Shown in pieces: positions 11,091 to 23,299 of a DNA stretch of 64,000 bases (position 1 is its first letter; every line of letters begins with the position of its first letter). The DNA is taken from positions 20,256,835-20,320,834 of the forward strand of contig CM070904.1 in the NCBI GenBank assembly GCA_036417435.1, written 5' to 3'. The DNA comes from Inia geoffrensis (Eukaryota; Chordata; Mammalia; Artiodactyla; Iniidae). The notes under the pieces are model-generated. The model searched no databases and was not told the origin of the DNA. It saw only the letters and a list, made by a program, of their open reading frames with translations. Both the position numbers and the translations under genes were made by a program.

Positions 11091-14000
11091 AATGATGTTC
11101 TTTCTGCACAAGCAACACAGAGCAGCCAAATGGAGATGGGTTGGGGCCAGTGAACGGAGAGCTGCAAGAGAAGACACCCTGGTCTTTAGCAATCTTCATT
11201 GGAGGAAGAACCTCTGAATGTAAACACTATTTATCTTGGAAATATGAATAACTTTTCCCACTTACGTATTATTTTTTTTTGTATTTTATGAGTCGTCTAA
11301 ACTGAATCTTTTTTTTTCTGAAATAACTTCATTCTTTTTCAAATCTCCCTCCTTAATCTTTTTCTTTATTGACTGATTTGGTGGTTTTGGTTTTGCTTAT
11401 ATGTTCAAGCTTCTCCGTTATCTTTTTTAGCAGACATGTATTATTAAGGGTAAAGCTAAAGCATCAACCATACAATACAGAGACTTAAAGAACTCAGAGG
11501 TTTGTATCTCTTTCACCTGGTCTCAGTGTGAATGACCCAGGTCTTTCTGTGTCAATTCAGAGACCCAGGTCCCACGTAATCCACTGTTCCTCCACCTCCG
11601 ACGGCACTGTCAACATGTGCACAGCGAAAGCTGGGTTTTGGCTCATCTGGGCTCCAGCCAGGTGTTGAAGGGGCAAGAGGGGGCAGTGATACACATCACT
11701 TCCACACACGTTCTATTTGTGAAAAGCTAATTACACGATTGCACATCTGATTGCAAAGGGAACTGGGGAATGTAGTCCAACTAGGCAGTCACATACCCTA
11801 TACTTCTATTACTGTGGAACAGGGGAAAATCAGGTCCATGGATAGCTAGCCATCTCAAGCACAACATGAAACATAAAGATTTTATATTACGTGCCTAATA
11901 TACATCCAATATCAAAGTCTCTAGAGGTCTGAGTCTGCTGTTTTCTGTTTTTCACCTATCATGCCACGTTTCCCTTTGTGTTTTGTGATTTTTGAGTGTG
12001 AGTTCATCTTCTACAGGACAATTTTTGTGGGAACGTTTTGAGGCCTGGGTTGAAGCTGCATTCTTCCAGGGAACGAATATACTAAAATAAACAATGCTTA
12101 AACGATTTATGTTCTGTTAGCCCTCATAGACAAGTTTCCTTGTTGATCTTTTCTGGGCAGTGCATGTATTTCCAGCTGTCACCACTCTGAGATCACAGTC
12201 CTTGTGGGTCTTACCTTGAGTGGCCCTGAGCTTTCTCTGCAGATCACATCACACCATGAAGCCATCGGAGTGGCAACTAATGGATCAGCAGACACCCTCA
12301 AGTATCTTGGTGCCTACTTGCCTCCTCAATTCCTTTTGATATTTAAATTCGGGCCTCTGTGGAATCCTTGCTTTTGTGCCAGCTTTGCAATACACTTAAA
12401 ATTATGAGGTTTATTTATTTGTTTCTTTTACACTTTAACTAGCATTTTAATTTTCTTCTTGGGAAGATTGTTTGGGGTTTTCTGTCTAAGATACCATCAG
12501 AGATGAAAGCCCCAAACACCATTTTACATGACATACACACTTACATATATAAATACATAAGTGTATGTATATATATGTATATGTCCATATACATATATAA
12601 TGATTTAGGCAAGATCATCAGAAGAACAAGAGAGCTGGAATCACAAGCATAGAGTTTTACTCCTGAATCTTATGTCATGTGACCATACTCACTACTCTGA
12701 TTTCTTTCCCTGTAAGATGGGAAGAACCACAGCCATCTTAACTATCTCAGCGAGTTATGATGATGATCAAATGATAAAGAGTTTTGCAAATTCTCAAACA
12801 ATATTGTCAGCTGAGATCAAGACCAAGAACCTCATGAGTTTAAGAACATCCATATGTCAATAGGTACAGACATGTTAAAAAGCAATGATTTTCAAAGCCC
12901 TTTCTTGATCTCTTCCCCAGGCTCTATTCCTGCTGAGCCAGCCCTCTAGTTATTGGTTTCACCTGTGAATGGTTCCGGCCACCGCTGACTTCATCAAATA
13001 TCTTCTTTGTACTCCCATCTGCATTTTATGTGAACTCTGGAGCGATTAGTTGCTAATATCAACAGTGGTGCGCAGTCTAGAAACATTTATTGCTCCCCTG
13101 CTTGGCTTAATGTTTCTGACTTGGTACCATAATATTATTAATAGTCACAGGGTACAATAAAAGAAAATTAAGTGTTTATTTTGTTTAGGCTTTAGCCACT
13201 TTACCTACAGCCTTTTTCCATTACATTTGCACATAAACGAGCATACCCTACATTTTTGGATGCAAATCAGATTTTAACTTTGCTAATCATATCATTTCCT
13301 TTCTGGTCGTCTTCCAGGCTGGCCTCAGTGTTACTCCTGAGGCATGCATATTGTAGCAAATGAAGGACTGGCCATGTGGTAGATGCCTGCCCTTTTGTGA
13401 TGCATTCACAGTTGTTTCTGTAGAGCAATCCTATTTTAAAATCCAATGTTCCTCCCAACATTCCTCTGCCATTCTAGGAGCCTATCTGTTAAATTACAGG
13501 CTGAAGTCAATTGCTAAATTGCAGATCATTTTCTAATGCATAGTTGGGAATAACTGCCATGGAATATGGAATCAAAGAGAAGGACTTCAAGTAAAATACA
13601 CTGGAACTAAGTTTCGGCACTAAAGGACCTTCGCTTTTCAGCATGAGAAAAAGCCCAAAGATCTGAGGCATTTAAGTGGGCATCCAAGGTCAACACCAAG
13701 AGTTTATTCTATATGTTCTGCTTTCTCCACGACCTCCTAGCCAGTGTTCTTCTAAATGAAGGGTTTGTTCTGCCTTGAAAAGATAAATTAATATTTTACA
13801 TGGCAAGAACTCGTTTATTCCTTGGTGGGATATTTCTAACTTGATTTATATGATGGTGTTTAAATGTTTAAAAGCTTTTGCAAGGCAGGTTTTCAATCGA
13901 TTAAAGAATTATTTTCCCTTGAGGTTCCGGCATCAGATATTATCTCAGAAGGCTTACTTCCAAAGATTTATAATCCAATCTCTTTCTTCTGTTAACCATA

Positions 14001-14360
14001 CATTTCAGCAAGCATCCCATTGGGCCAAGCTTGGGGATTTTAGGTTAGCATCGTCATGTGGAGTGACTGCAAACAACACTGTTGAACCTGCATTTCCCAA
14101 TGCCCCGTCAATGAGCTCTGGGTCATACCAGACTTCGGTCTGCTGCCTGGCAATTTATATGAGACCTCTGGGGCTTCTCGGGATATCTCAAAGTTTCAAC
14201 ATATGGGTATTCTGAGCGGGAAGACAGAAACACAGTAAGGTGAGAGACCTTATAATGTACTAAATGTACTAAAGTTAAATCAAAGGTGGATAACTCTGAA
14301 GAATGTGAATAAACTTTTGCATAATACTTTGTAGTATGAAAGGCAGTTTTCCTCGATGTT
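11091..14360. other. unique sequence, no gene seen
   Basis: No recognisable exon or repeat. A weak TA-rich alternating stretch lies at 12540-12600. Short ORFs (for example 12204-12407 and 13841-14215) show no known domain and no coding context. Confidence 0.5.
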
Positions 14361-14364
14361 CCAT

Positions 14365-14515
14365 TTCACCTTTACTGCAAAGGCAGGCATTATGATGATG
14401 AAGATTTTGTTGGTGAAGGAACAGAGTCACAGAGATGTGGAGCAGTGACTCAGAACATAGACTCGGGTCTACTGGCTCCAGACCCAGGCTCTTCCTTCCT
14501 CACCACGTTGCTTGG
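14365..14515 (-). repeat. MIR SINE fragment (weak)
   Basis: On the reverse strand there is a diverged match to the MIR head and core, including the GACCCAGGCTC / AACAGAGTCACAGAGATG portions. Old and degraded. Confidence 0.5.
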
Positions 14516-14519
14516 ACAG

Positions 14520-15308
14520 CCAGCAACACTGGGTAAAGCTGGCCTCAAACTGGGCTGTCTCCCCTAGAGACTTCAGTGTACCTTCAATGCTTCCTTCCGT
14601 CGCATCTTCCAGGCACATGTCAGTACCTTAAGACTCAACCTTGTAGCATCACATGCTTTTGGATCCTATCAGTAACAGCCATATACACAGTCATCTCTGC
14701 CCTCTCCTTCTCCAAAAGTCACCAAGATGAACACAACACAAAAGTGTTTCTGAGGACCCTCTTCAGTAGGATATTTAACCTTGCCATAGTTTTACCTAAG
14801 AATCTAGTTGAAAAATCATATAAGTCCCTTCTAACCAATAATTTGTATTAGTGGGGTTTTTTTTTTTAATTGTATGCTGTGTGTTCAGTAGAAAGATATA
14901 CTCATTGCAGTGACATTCTCTCAGACTTTCAGATCATCTTTTCCCCTTTTGTCAAAGGACTCTGCATACTACTAGAATAATCGTTGTTATTAAAGTGCCC
15001 CAAAGCTTTGCATTCTCCTTAGCTAGCGGTACATTCAGAAAAGGACGAGACAGCAAAAAGCCCTTCATGAAACACCCCTGTCTACTTGGTCAGCTTTTAT
15101 CTTGCCAACCCTCATCCTGAGAAAGAAGCAATGGCATTTTTCTCTAGTCATCCAGTTACTTCGAATTTCATCTGCCTTTGTAAGGAACCTAGTATTAGAA
15201 CTATTTCCAGGTTCTAAAATCAGGGGGAGCCAAGAACCTGGGGAGGAAGGGAAAGCAACCATGCAGGGGGAAACTCAAGCTGTAGTTGCTGGGGGCTAAA
15301 CATTCAGA
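14520..15308. other. unique sequence, no gene seen
   Basis: One ORF of 91 codons at 14576-14851 shows no recognisable domain. Nothing else was identified. Confidence 0.5.
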
Positions 15309-15322
15309 AAGATGGCACTTTT

Positions 15323-15536
15323 TGTTTTGTTTTGTTTTGTTTTTGCGGTAAGCGGGCCTCTCACTGCTGTGGCCCCTCCCATTGCGGAGCACAGGCTCCG
15401 GACGCGCAGGCTCAGAGGCCATGGCTCACGGGACCAGCCGCTCCGCGGCACGTGGGATCTTCCCGGACCGGGGCACGAACCCGTGTCCCCTGCATTGGCA
15501 GGCGGACTCTCAACCACTGCACCACCAGGGAAGCCC
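15323..15536 (-). mobile_element. CHR-type SINE (short GC-rich form)
   Basis: On the reverse strand it has the head GGGCTTCCCTGGTGGTGC, the GC-rich body and a tail made of (CAAAA) units. A 14-bp perfect TSD, AAGATGGCACTTTT, lies at 15309-15322 and 15537-15550. The ORFs overlapping it are SINE artefacts. Confidence 0.95.
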
Positions 15537-15811
15537 AAGATGGCACTTTTGATGACCTTCTGACAGTGTTTTCTCTGCACCACTGATGTTTCAGGTGTAC
15601 AGATAACATGGCTTCCACTGATGTTTTTTCATCATAGATTAAGCTCCTTAGACGTCAATCTTTTTCCTAAGGGACCACTGATTAGATACTATTCCTCTTG
15701 CCTTACCCCTAGCCAACTGCTCTCCTGCTATCCCTTACTATTCAGGACTCCCTCTACAATGTCCAGAAAACAATGCAAGCCTTGCTTACGTCCTCTTTAA
15801 AGCTACATTAC

Positions 15812-15869
15812 TGACCGGAGAAGTATTAATACATCTTTTGCTACCCGTCTCCCGTCATTGACCGGAGAC
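15812..15869. repeat. short direct plus inverted repeat cluster
   Basis: TGACCGGAGA starts two imperfect tandem units 47 bp apart (15812 and 15859). The second unit also pairs with GTCTCCCGTCA at 15847-15857, giving an 11-bp inverted repeat with one mismatch around a single base (right arm TGACCGGAGAC, 15859-15869). It lies about 200 bp before the transposase-like ORF remnant. Confidence 0.6.
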
Positions 15870-16073
15870 ATACCAATACATTTTTAGAGACTGATACAAT
15901 TAACATCACCGTGCAAAGTTGTTAGAGCTTAAAATTGATCAAGGGTTCATTATACAACTTATGATTGTTGTTATCATCCACATTTTGCTCCATTAGGTTT
16001 TTGTTCCAACCTTGTGTATATTATAAAAGTAAAATTTTCAAAAATTACACATCGTGAAATTTTGAGTTAAGAA

Positions 16074-16418
16074 TCTTTCAGTGAATCTTATGTAGATACT
16101 TTCTCTGATTGCCCAAGCGACATATATACTAGGGTCTCAGAAGATGATAGTTCTTCAGAATAGAGTTCTGATTCAGACCATGTGAATATTAGACCAACAA
16201 AAAGACAAAAAACCTTAGTGACTGATTCTGATACGGAAAGTGAAAATGAAACTCACGGCGCCGGAGAACGCTCCTTTGCTTCTACAGAAGAGCGATTTGA
16301 ACACAACATCTCACGAAAATTAGAAGGCTTTAAAGGTGTGTCAGATGTAACTACTGATTGCAATGACCCACAGAGTGTTAGTGAAACAACAGAATTAATT
16401 TGGGGCCAGCCAAAATAA
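16074..16418 (+). pseudogene. possible piggyBac-like transposase N-terminal remnant
   Basis: In one frame the sequence reads an acidic Ser/Asp-rich stretch (SESYVDTFSDCPSD, SEDDSSSE), a TAG at 16161-16163, then SSDSDHVNIRPTKRQKTLV and TDSDTESENE, ending at TAA 16416-16418. This composition (acidic Ser/Asp/Glu segments alternating with an RP-x-K-R basic patch) resembles the disordered N-terminus of piggyBac-type transposases. I cannot identify the catalytic domain downstream or TTAA-bounded ends, so the family is a guess. The longest open piece (16182-16418) starts with GTG, not ATG. It is not a working gene. An alternative is an unrelated processed pseudogene fragment. Confidence 0.3.
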
Positions 16419-16887
16419 AAATCACCGGCCACAGGCGTTAGTTTCTGCAAAAATCCTCCAGTCGATAATGAGTTAAGTCTCAAACTTTCAAGACCATAAG
16501 TTATGCTTCAGTTTGACATGGTAGTTGGTAATAAACTTTTATTTATTTTTTCCTCTTTATGTCAACTTAGTGTTCATTATGCGGAATCTTAACGGAGTAA
16601 ACTTCTAAAAGTAATTGTAATATAGCAACATAAAAAAAAAACTTCTGAGAGCAAAGATAAAGTCACCCACAATTTCACCACCTTCACTCTCTTACTTCTA
16701 CCATTTTAATGCACCAAACTATCTTTTATATGTAATTTTACATAGCTGCAATCACGTTTTACATGATATGGTGTGTACTTTAAAATTTTGCTTGTTTTCA
16801 TGACATCATAAACATTAATTTTTATACTATATTATGGGGTTTATAATGATCATTTCTAACGCCTATAATCTTCCTTCAGATTTCTTT

Positions 16888-17099
16888 TTTTTTTTTTTTT
16901 TTTTTTGCAGTACGCGGGCCTCTCATTGTTGTGGTCTCTCCCGTTGTGGAGCACGGGCTCCGGACGCCCAGGCTCAGCGGCCATGGCTCACGGGCCCAGC
17001 CACTCCGCAGCATGTGGGATCTTCCTGGACGGGGGCACGAACCTGTGTCCCCTGCATTGGCAGGCAGACTCTCAACCACTGCGCCACCAGGGAAGCCCT
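16888..17099 (-). mobile_element. CHR-type SINE (short GC-rich form)
   Basis: Reverse-strand element with the GGGCTTCCCTGGTGGCGC head, the CHR body and a long A tail (about 20 T on the plus strand). The TSD is AGATTTCTT at 16879-16887 and 17100-17108. Confidence 0.94.
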
Positions 17100-17411
17100 A
17101 GATTTCTTATAATTAATCTTAATATCAAACATCTGTGTGGCTTTTAATTTTTCTCATTTAAATAATTCTGTGAGGGACATCTTTGTACACATATTTAGAT
17201 TTTCTGTACTTTGGTTATTTTGTTACGATTTATTATTATTCTTTTTGTATCTCTTTTATATGCTCCTCCTCCACCATCTACATTTTAACAGTTGGGGTCC
17301 TCTTGGGTTTCATGAATAATTCTCTTTCCACACTCTTCTTCCCTGGGTGAGCTTATCTATAATCAAGGACTCACCTCCCAAAATTTCCTCCAGGGACTCA
17401 GACCAATATCT

Positions 17412-17734
17412 TGTTTTTTTATTATTATTTATTTTTGGCTGTGTTGGGTCTTCATTGCTGCACGCGGGCTTTCTGTAGTTGCGGCAAGCAGGGGCTATCC
17501 TTCGTTGTGGTGCGCGGGCTTCTCATTGAGGCGGCTCCTCTTGTTGTGGAGCACGGGCTCTAGGCGCAAGGGCTCAGTAGTTGTGGCTCGTGGGCTCTAG
17601 AGCACAGACTCAGTAGTTGTGGCACACGGGCTTAGCTGGTCCGTGGCATATGGGGTCTCCCCGGACCAGGGATTGAACCCGTGTCCCCTGCATTGGCAGG
17701 CAGATTCTTAACCACTGTGCCACCAGGGAAGTCC
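17412..17734 (-). mobile_element. CHR-1-like SINE (long form)
   Basis: Reverse-strand element about 320 bp long, with the repeated GTAGTTGTGG / GTGCGCGGGCTT segments of the long CHR form and a CCAACACAGCC-type end before an AAATAA-rich tail. A 13-bp perfect TSD, CAGACCAATATCT, lies at 17399-17411 and 17735-17747. Confidence 0.95.
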
Positions 17735-18185
17735 CAGACCAATATCTATTATCCCAGCAAAAATATACCATGGAGTTCCCACAGAATCCTCAAATATTTT
17801 CTTATGCACTGAACACTAATTTCCCCTAGAAACTGCTCTGCCTTCTGTGTGGACATGTAATGGCACCCAGGTAACGGCACCAACTTCCATTCAATTTCCT
17901 GGGTTGGCAACTGCACTAGGAATCTTCTCTCTCTCCTCCGTATCCAATAGGTCTCAAGTCCTCCTCAGCGCCACCTCAGAAATCGCTTTCACACCTTGGG
18001 GTGCTTCTCTCAGTGGCTCCCACGTGGTCACTGCCTCGATCCAGGTCTTTATCATCTTTTACTCAGATAATTATTGTCTGCAGTTGGTTTCCATGCTAAC
18101 AATTTTTTACTACTGCAACAGTCTGACCTTAGGCAATGTTTATCTAATTAAATATTTTATTCATTTTTTTAAAATTATTGCTTAC

Positions 18186-18373
18186 AGATTGTCAAACGTT
18201 AGCATGTATCAGAATCACCTGGAGGACTTGTTAAACCAGAGATTTCTACGTCCCACCCTCCAGAGTTTCTGCTTTAGTAGGTTTGGGGTGTGGCCAGAGA
18301 ATTTGGGTTTCTAACAAGTTCTCAGGGGATGCCAATGCTCCTGGTCTGGGGACCACTCATTGCAAACCACTGG
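18186..18373 (+). mobile_element. MER5A-like hAT-Charlie DNA transposon relic
   Basis: Clear similarity to the mammal-wide MER5A: the CAGAATCACCTGGAGGACTTGTTA block, then a CCACCCTCCAGAGTTTCTG block and a terminal CAAACCACTGG inverted-repeat end (each block quoted only in part). Non-autonomous and ancient. Confidence 0.85.
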
Positions 18374-18374
18374 T

Positions 18375-20054
18375 CTGTAAGATAATATTGATAATCTAAT
18401 CTAGTAACTGATAACCTAATTGTGCACATTCTAAAATCTGGGCTCAGGTTATTCCCGCAGCCTCACTTTGTAGAACTGCCCAGTGAAAGTGATTTTCCCG
18501 CTTTGCTAAAATTGCGAACCATGCTCAGTTCCTATCTGCTTTCAGAATTGCCCCTCATTGTATAAGGCTGCCGGATTAGCCCTCATACCCAAGTTTTCTT
18601 TTTCTATTGGCAAATAACGACTATGAATTCACAAACTCACATATGTGTCTAGACCAGGCAGGCAGTAAAAATGCATGGAGCAAGAGAACGACAACGTGAA
18701 GAGGGTTCTGTTTAAAGGAGCAGCCTCTCTCCAGCTCTTCACTATCACTATCCTCCTGGGGGCTACTGCCAAGACTTCCGATTTTTTCAAAAGAAGCCAG
18801 AATTCCAAATTTCTAAGCAAAATCCCCAGATTCTTAGATCTGAGCAATGGATTCAAAAAAATTTAAACCATGAAACCATATGCTGGCTGAATTCAGCCCA
18901 AAGCGCATAAGTTTGCAACATGTCAATTCCAACGTCAGTTTCTCAAGGCAGCTTCCCTGATGTCTTAGCCACCCCCAACCATACTCTCAGTGTGCACACG
19001 CACACATGTGTGCACACACGTACAGCCTTAGTGATGCTGTCCTTTCTGATCGTATGACACTTTGTTAAAATCTACATGAAAGCATATATTTCAGTTAAGC
19101 TGTTTACACAACTATTAACCCCACCATGAAGTAAGAAGCTCAAGAACAGAAACTAGATCGTACACTTCCTTTATCCTTATTTCCAAATGTAGTACACGCA
19201 AGAAATATGTGTTGAAGGACAACAAGAAGGAGGATAGACTGAATGAACAAATAAAGGTAAACTCTCCTTTCATGACATGGCAAACAGTGCTTGGTTCCAC
19301 ATACCATAAGTGCCCTTTTGGGACTTTCTCGTGACATGTTAGATTTCTCACAATGAAACACCCAGATTTTAGCCATGCTTTCAACAGATGTACAGAAAAA
19401 TGTTGGTCTAAGTCATCTAATATAAACACTGGAAGTATTTGGCTCGAGCAGCACTGTCTTGGCGTATCCTTCAAGAGGGAAATGATGGGTGTGATTCCTG
19501 ACAATGACTAAAGGCATCAGTATTCCCTTATCATAACTCCAGGTAATCTTTCACATGCATGCAATTAATCACAGCACTTAGAAATGGGAAGATTTATGCA
19601 TCAATCCAAGAGCCAGCTGTCTCCCACCTATTTATTAATTTTTAAAAATCCTCCAAAACAAAAACGACAAGAAAAAAACCACTCGGTACTACGCCTGACA
19701 GAGAGGAAGTCAAACCAAAAAATTTTTATCTTCCATCCATGCATTTCCTTTGGTTCTGGAGTTGTCCAGCTCCTAGGCCTGTCAATATACAGGCCTAGGC
19801 TCCTAGGCCGTCAAATATAAAGCAAAAATTGAATTTAACCAGGGAGTTTCTTGAGCCCTGAAGGTCTTTCCTAATAAGAAAAGGGTATTGCCAATGTGCC
19901 CTTCGATTCATGCTTTCAGTGTAAAGAAGACTCGTTGCAGAGAGGAATGCAGAGTCAGGCTTCCCTTCCATCTTTGACTAAGCATTAAAGCATGGAGAAA
20001 GAAAAAACACTTTAAGATAATGATTTTCTTCAGTTATAAAGTATAACTTCATAA
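18375..20054. other. unique sequence with an alternating CA/GT patch and a small palindrome
   Basis: No gene seen. It contains a purine-pyrimidine alternating tract near 18990-19022 and a compound direct/inverted repeat at 19769-19818. Short ORFs (18629-18856, 19115-19504) have no known domain. Confidence 0.5.
19769..19818. repeat. perfect 11-bp inverted repeat within a tandem duplication
   Basis: CCTAGGCCTGT at 19772-19782 and its exact reverse complement ACAGGCCTAGG at 19789-19799 flank the 6-nt loop CAATAT. A second partial copy of GCTCCTAGGCC...GTCAA(A)TATA follows at 19799-19818, so an imperfect 20-21-bp direct repeat overlaps the hairpin. Confidence 0.9.
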
Positions 20055-20070
20055 CCTGAAAGGCTTTTTT

Positions 20071-20266
20071 TTTTTGCAGTACGCGGGCCTCTCACTGTTG
20101 TGACCTCTTCCATTGTGGAGCACAGGCTCCGGACGCGCAGGCTCAGCGGCCATGGCTCACGGGCCCAGCCGCTCCGTGGCGTGTGGGATCTTCCCAGACC
20201 GGGGCACGAACCCGTGTCCTCTGTATCGGCAGGCAGACTCTCAACCACTGCGCCACCAGGGAAGCC
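20071..20266 (-). mobile_element. CHR-type SINE (short GC-rich form)
   Basis: Reverse-strand CHR element with a T-run tail at its left end and the GGGCTTCCCTGGTGGCGC head at its right end. A 16-bp TSD, CCTGAAAGGCTTTTTT, is visible at 20055-20070 and 20267-20282. Confidence 0.95.
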
Positions 20267-20366
20267 CCTGAAAGGCTTTTTTATTAACCAAGGTTTATCC
20301 ATTCTAATTGGGCTGCCCTCATGTCAGAGAGGCTCACGCCAGTGTAACTACAACTGCTGATTTGGG

Positions 20367-20713
20367 GCTTCCCTGGTGGAGCAGTGGTTATGAATCCACC
20401 TGCCAATGCAGGGGACAGGGGTCCGAGCCCTGGTCCGGGAAGATACCACATGCCGCGGAGCAACTAAGCCCGTGAGCCACAAGTACTGAGCCTGTGCTCT
20501 AGAGTCCATGAGCCACAACTACTGAGCCCGCATGCCGCAACTACTGAAGCCCACGTGTCTAGAGCCTGTGCTCCACAACAAGAGAAGCCACCACAATGAG
20601 AAGCCCCTGCACTGCAACGAAGAGCAGCCCCCTCTCGCCACAACTAGAGAAAGCCTGCGCCTAGCAAGGAAGACCCAACACAGCCAATAAATAAATTTAT
20701 TTAAAAAAAAAAT
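20367..20713 (+). mobile_element. CHR-1-like SINE (long form)
   Basis: Plus-strand element: GGGCTTCCCTGGTGGAGC head, repeated CCACAACTACTGAGCC units, a CCAACACAGCCAATAAATAAA end and an A tail. A short TSD containing CTGCTGA lies at 20354-20360 and 20714-20720. It lies about 100 bp from the oppositely oriented SINE at 20071-20266. Confidence 0.93.
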
Positions 20714-20724
20714 CTGCTGACTTT

Positions 20725-22090
20725 ACCGACAGCATCCTCCAGTTTCCAGAGCCCTTATCCACAGTGGGTAAGTCATCAAGCAGCAAGTGATAACCCTGTA
20801 TCCTGCCTTGTGTGTCTTCACGTTTTAGTGGAGGAGCTAATATCCACAGTTTGAATTTACTCTTTGTACGTTCTTCCCGTAGAGCCAATGATACTAATCA
20901 GTGTAAAAGAAGAAGAAAGGAATCAACACGTAAAATTATATTTTAACATGTTTAAATTGAGCCATCCACCTTTTTCGCCTTTTCCCGTTCACACTGAATA
21001 TCCTTCATGCTCGTATACAGCACATTGATTTTTATCTTACGGATGAAGATTTTCTTAAGGAAAATACATCTGACTTCCCGGATCCTCCAATATAAAGTGC
21101 TTAAATCAATAAGGTAGTGGCTGAGGATGTTGTTATAATGACCTATCCTCTTTCTGAACACCTTCCCATCATGAGCTAGCTGCAAGGTTGGAATTCATAT
21201 CACGGTCCCCTATTTGAAATTGCCCGGGTGACCACAACAGAACCTACGCAGTCCTGCTCTGTACAACCTTTCCTTCCTTCTCTTCCTCTTTTGTTGGTCA
21301 GCTTCAATCCACTTTCCCAAAGCATGTTTTTAATCATGATTTCTCCCTTATGGAGAAAATTTAATGTTGATTTGAACTACTCTGGACAACACTGTTTCCA
21401 AAGCTGCTGAGAAGTGTGACCCTAATTTTAGTTTCTCAGAAGAGGAAAAGAGAGGGGAGCATTGACCTTGAGTCCAGTTGTCCTGACCCAGTGGCCTGAC
21501 CAGTTGGCTGCCCCTGCTATAGGCTCAAGGTCAGGGAACTCTGACCACTGCCCTTAGCACGCAATTGGAGAGCTGAACCTTCACCCTTTGATAAAATCTT
21601 CTCGCTGATTTATTTCAGCTTAGACATTCTGCTCTATCTGTTCCAGGAAGGACCAGCTGCTTTTGGTGCCCTGCCCATGACTTTTATACATCTTCCACTT
21701 AATTACTGAGTTTTAATGACATTTACATGACAGTGTTTTCCATAGACAACCTCGTGTTATTCAGTTTCACGTGGATCCACATTATATCAATACCTTTAAA
21801 ACACAGAGTGAAAATATGAACCTTTGCAAAAAGAACCAAATCTTCAGAATATGCCTTCAAACTCACTTTCTCTTTCACATCTATCACGATGAATCTCACC
21901 TGGCCCTAATCATACCAACAAGCCCCCTGCACTTCATTCACACCAGTAGCTAGTTTTGCACTATTACATGTATTTCCAATACATATTCCTGATATGTTTT
22001 CTTGCATTCTTCTAGAAATACCATTTGATAATGAACTTGTTAAGGGCAATGACCTTCGCTTTCTTTAAAATTTCCTTCACCAGACATAAA
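20725..22090. other. unique sequence, no gene seen
   Basis: No recognisable exon, RNA gene or repeat. Confidence 0.5.
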
Positions 22091-22094
22091 CACA

Positions 22095-22260
22095 ACCCTG
22101 GATTTGGAGTCAGTAATTCCACTGTTTACTAGTACTGGGACACTGAGGTTTTCTATAATCCCTCAGAAGCTAGGTTTTTTATTGTTAAACGGGGATGATC
22201 ATGCCACTTGTCCTGCCATCTCAAAAGGCAGATTTCTGGGTGAAGATCCCATAAAGTACA
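22095..22260 (+). repeat. MIR SINE fragment
   Basis: Diverged MIR core: TGGATTTGGAGTCAG followed by a TGTTAAACGGGGATGATCATG-type segment that matches the 'cctcatctgtaaaatgggga' region of MIR. Confidence 0.6.
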
Positions 22261-22376
22261 GTCTGCCAGGCCACTTTGCAAACCGCCGGGGCTCACACAG
22301 ATATTCTAACGGTTATCTGAGTAAGCACTGCTGACACACAAACCAGCAAATATTTAAGACAAGACATGCAGGATAG

Positions 22377-22731
22377 GGCTTCCCTGGTGGCACAGTGGTT
22401 GAGAATCCGCCTGCCAATGCAGGTGACACAGGTTCGAGCCCTGGTCCGGGATCACTGTGGAGCAAGTAAGCCCATGCACCACAACTACTGAGCCTACAAG
22501 CCACAACTACTGAGCCCACGTGCCACAACTACTGAAGCCCATGAGCCTAGAGCCCGTGCTGGGCAACAAGAAAAGCCACCGCAATGAGAAGGCCGCGCAC
22601 CGCAACGAAGAGCAGCCCCCGCTCGCCACAACTAGAGAAAAAGCCCACACGCAGCAATGAAGACCCAACGCAGCCAAAAATAAATAAATAAATAAATAAA
22701 TAAATAAATACATTTATATTAAAAAAAAAAA
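22377..22731 (+). mobile_element. CHR-1-like SINE (long form)
   Basis: GGGCTTCCCTGGTGGCAC head, the long CHR body with CCACAACTACTGAGCC units and a CAACGCAGCC end. A (TAAA)n microsatellite tail (about 22678-22712) and an A-run follow. The 16-bp TSD with one mismatch is AAGACATGCAGGATAG at 22361-22376 and AAGACATTCAGGATAG at 22732-22747. Confidence 0.95.
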
Positions 22732-23299
22732 AAGACATTCAGGATAGTGGTTTCACCACTCTGCCACAGTCAACTAAAATGCATTTTAAGTTTTCATCTT
22801 TTTTCTATCCTCATGCATAAGCTGGAGTTTTAAACAGAAACGCATAAGATTGGGGAGACACAAAAAATGTGTAAAGAAAACCTAGCAAAAGATTATGTTA
22901 AGGTGTGCTAAGGACTGTGGCAAACTGGAGAATCCATGTCTTTCTAAAGTGTGGAGCTGACACCAGGTCCAATTAACTTTACCACACAGAAAGGTGAGCC
23001 AACTATTTTAAGAGAAGCAGAAGTCCATATTTTTAAGAGCGAAATACCTAGATTTTTACACTGTTGGCCTTTCATTCAGTTCTTAAAATTAATGTGTAAT
23101 GGTCAAATACATCAACGGATAGGCCGCATGGATCACAAGAGCTGCCAGTCTCTGCTGCAAGGTTTCCAACAATCGAGTTTGCATGAATAACCAAGTGTCC
23201 CTGGATCCTAGTGAGAGCTCATTCTGAACTAAGATTTGGGGGACTGTTCAAAAGCAGTATAAGGCCTAGTTGTTATCCTTGTTATCAATGCAGGGGAAC

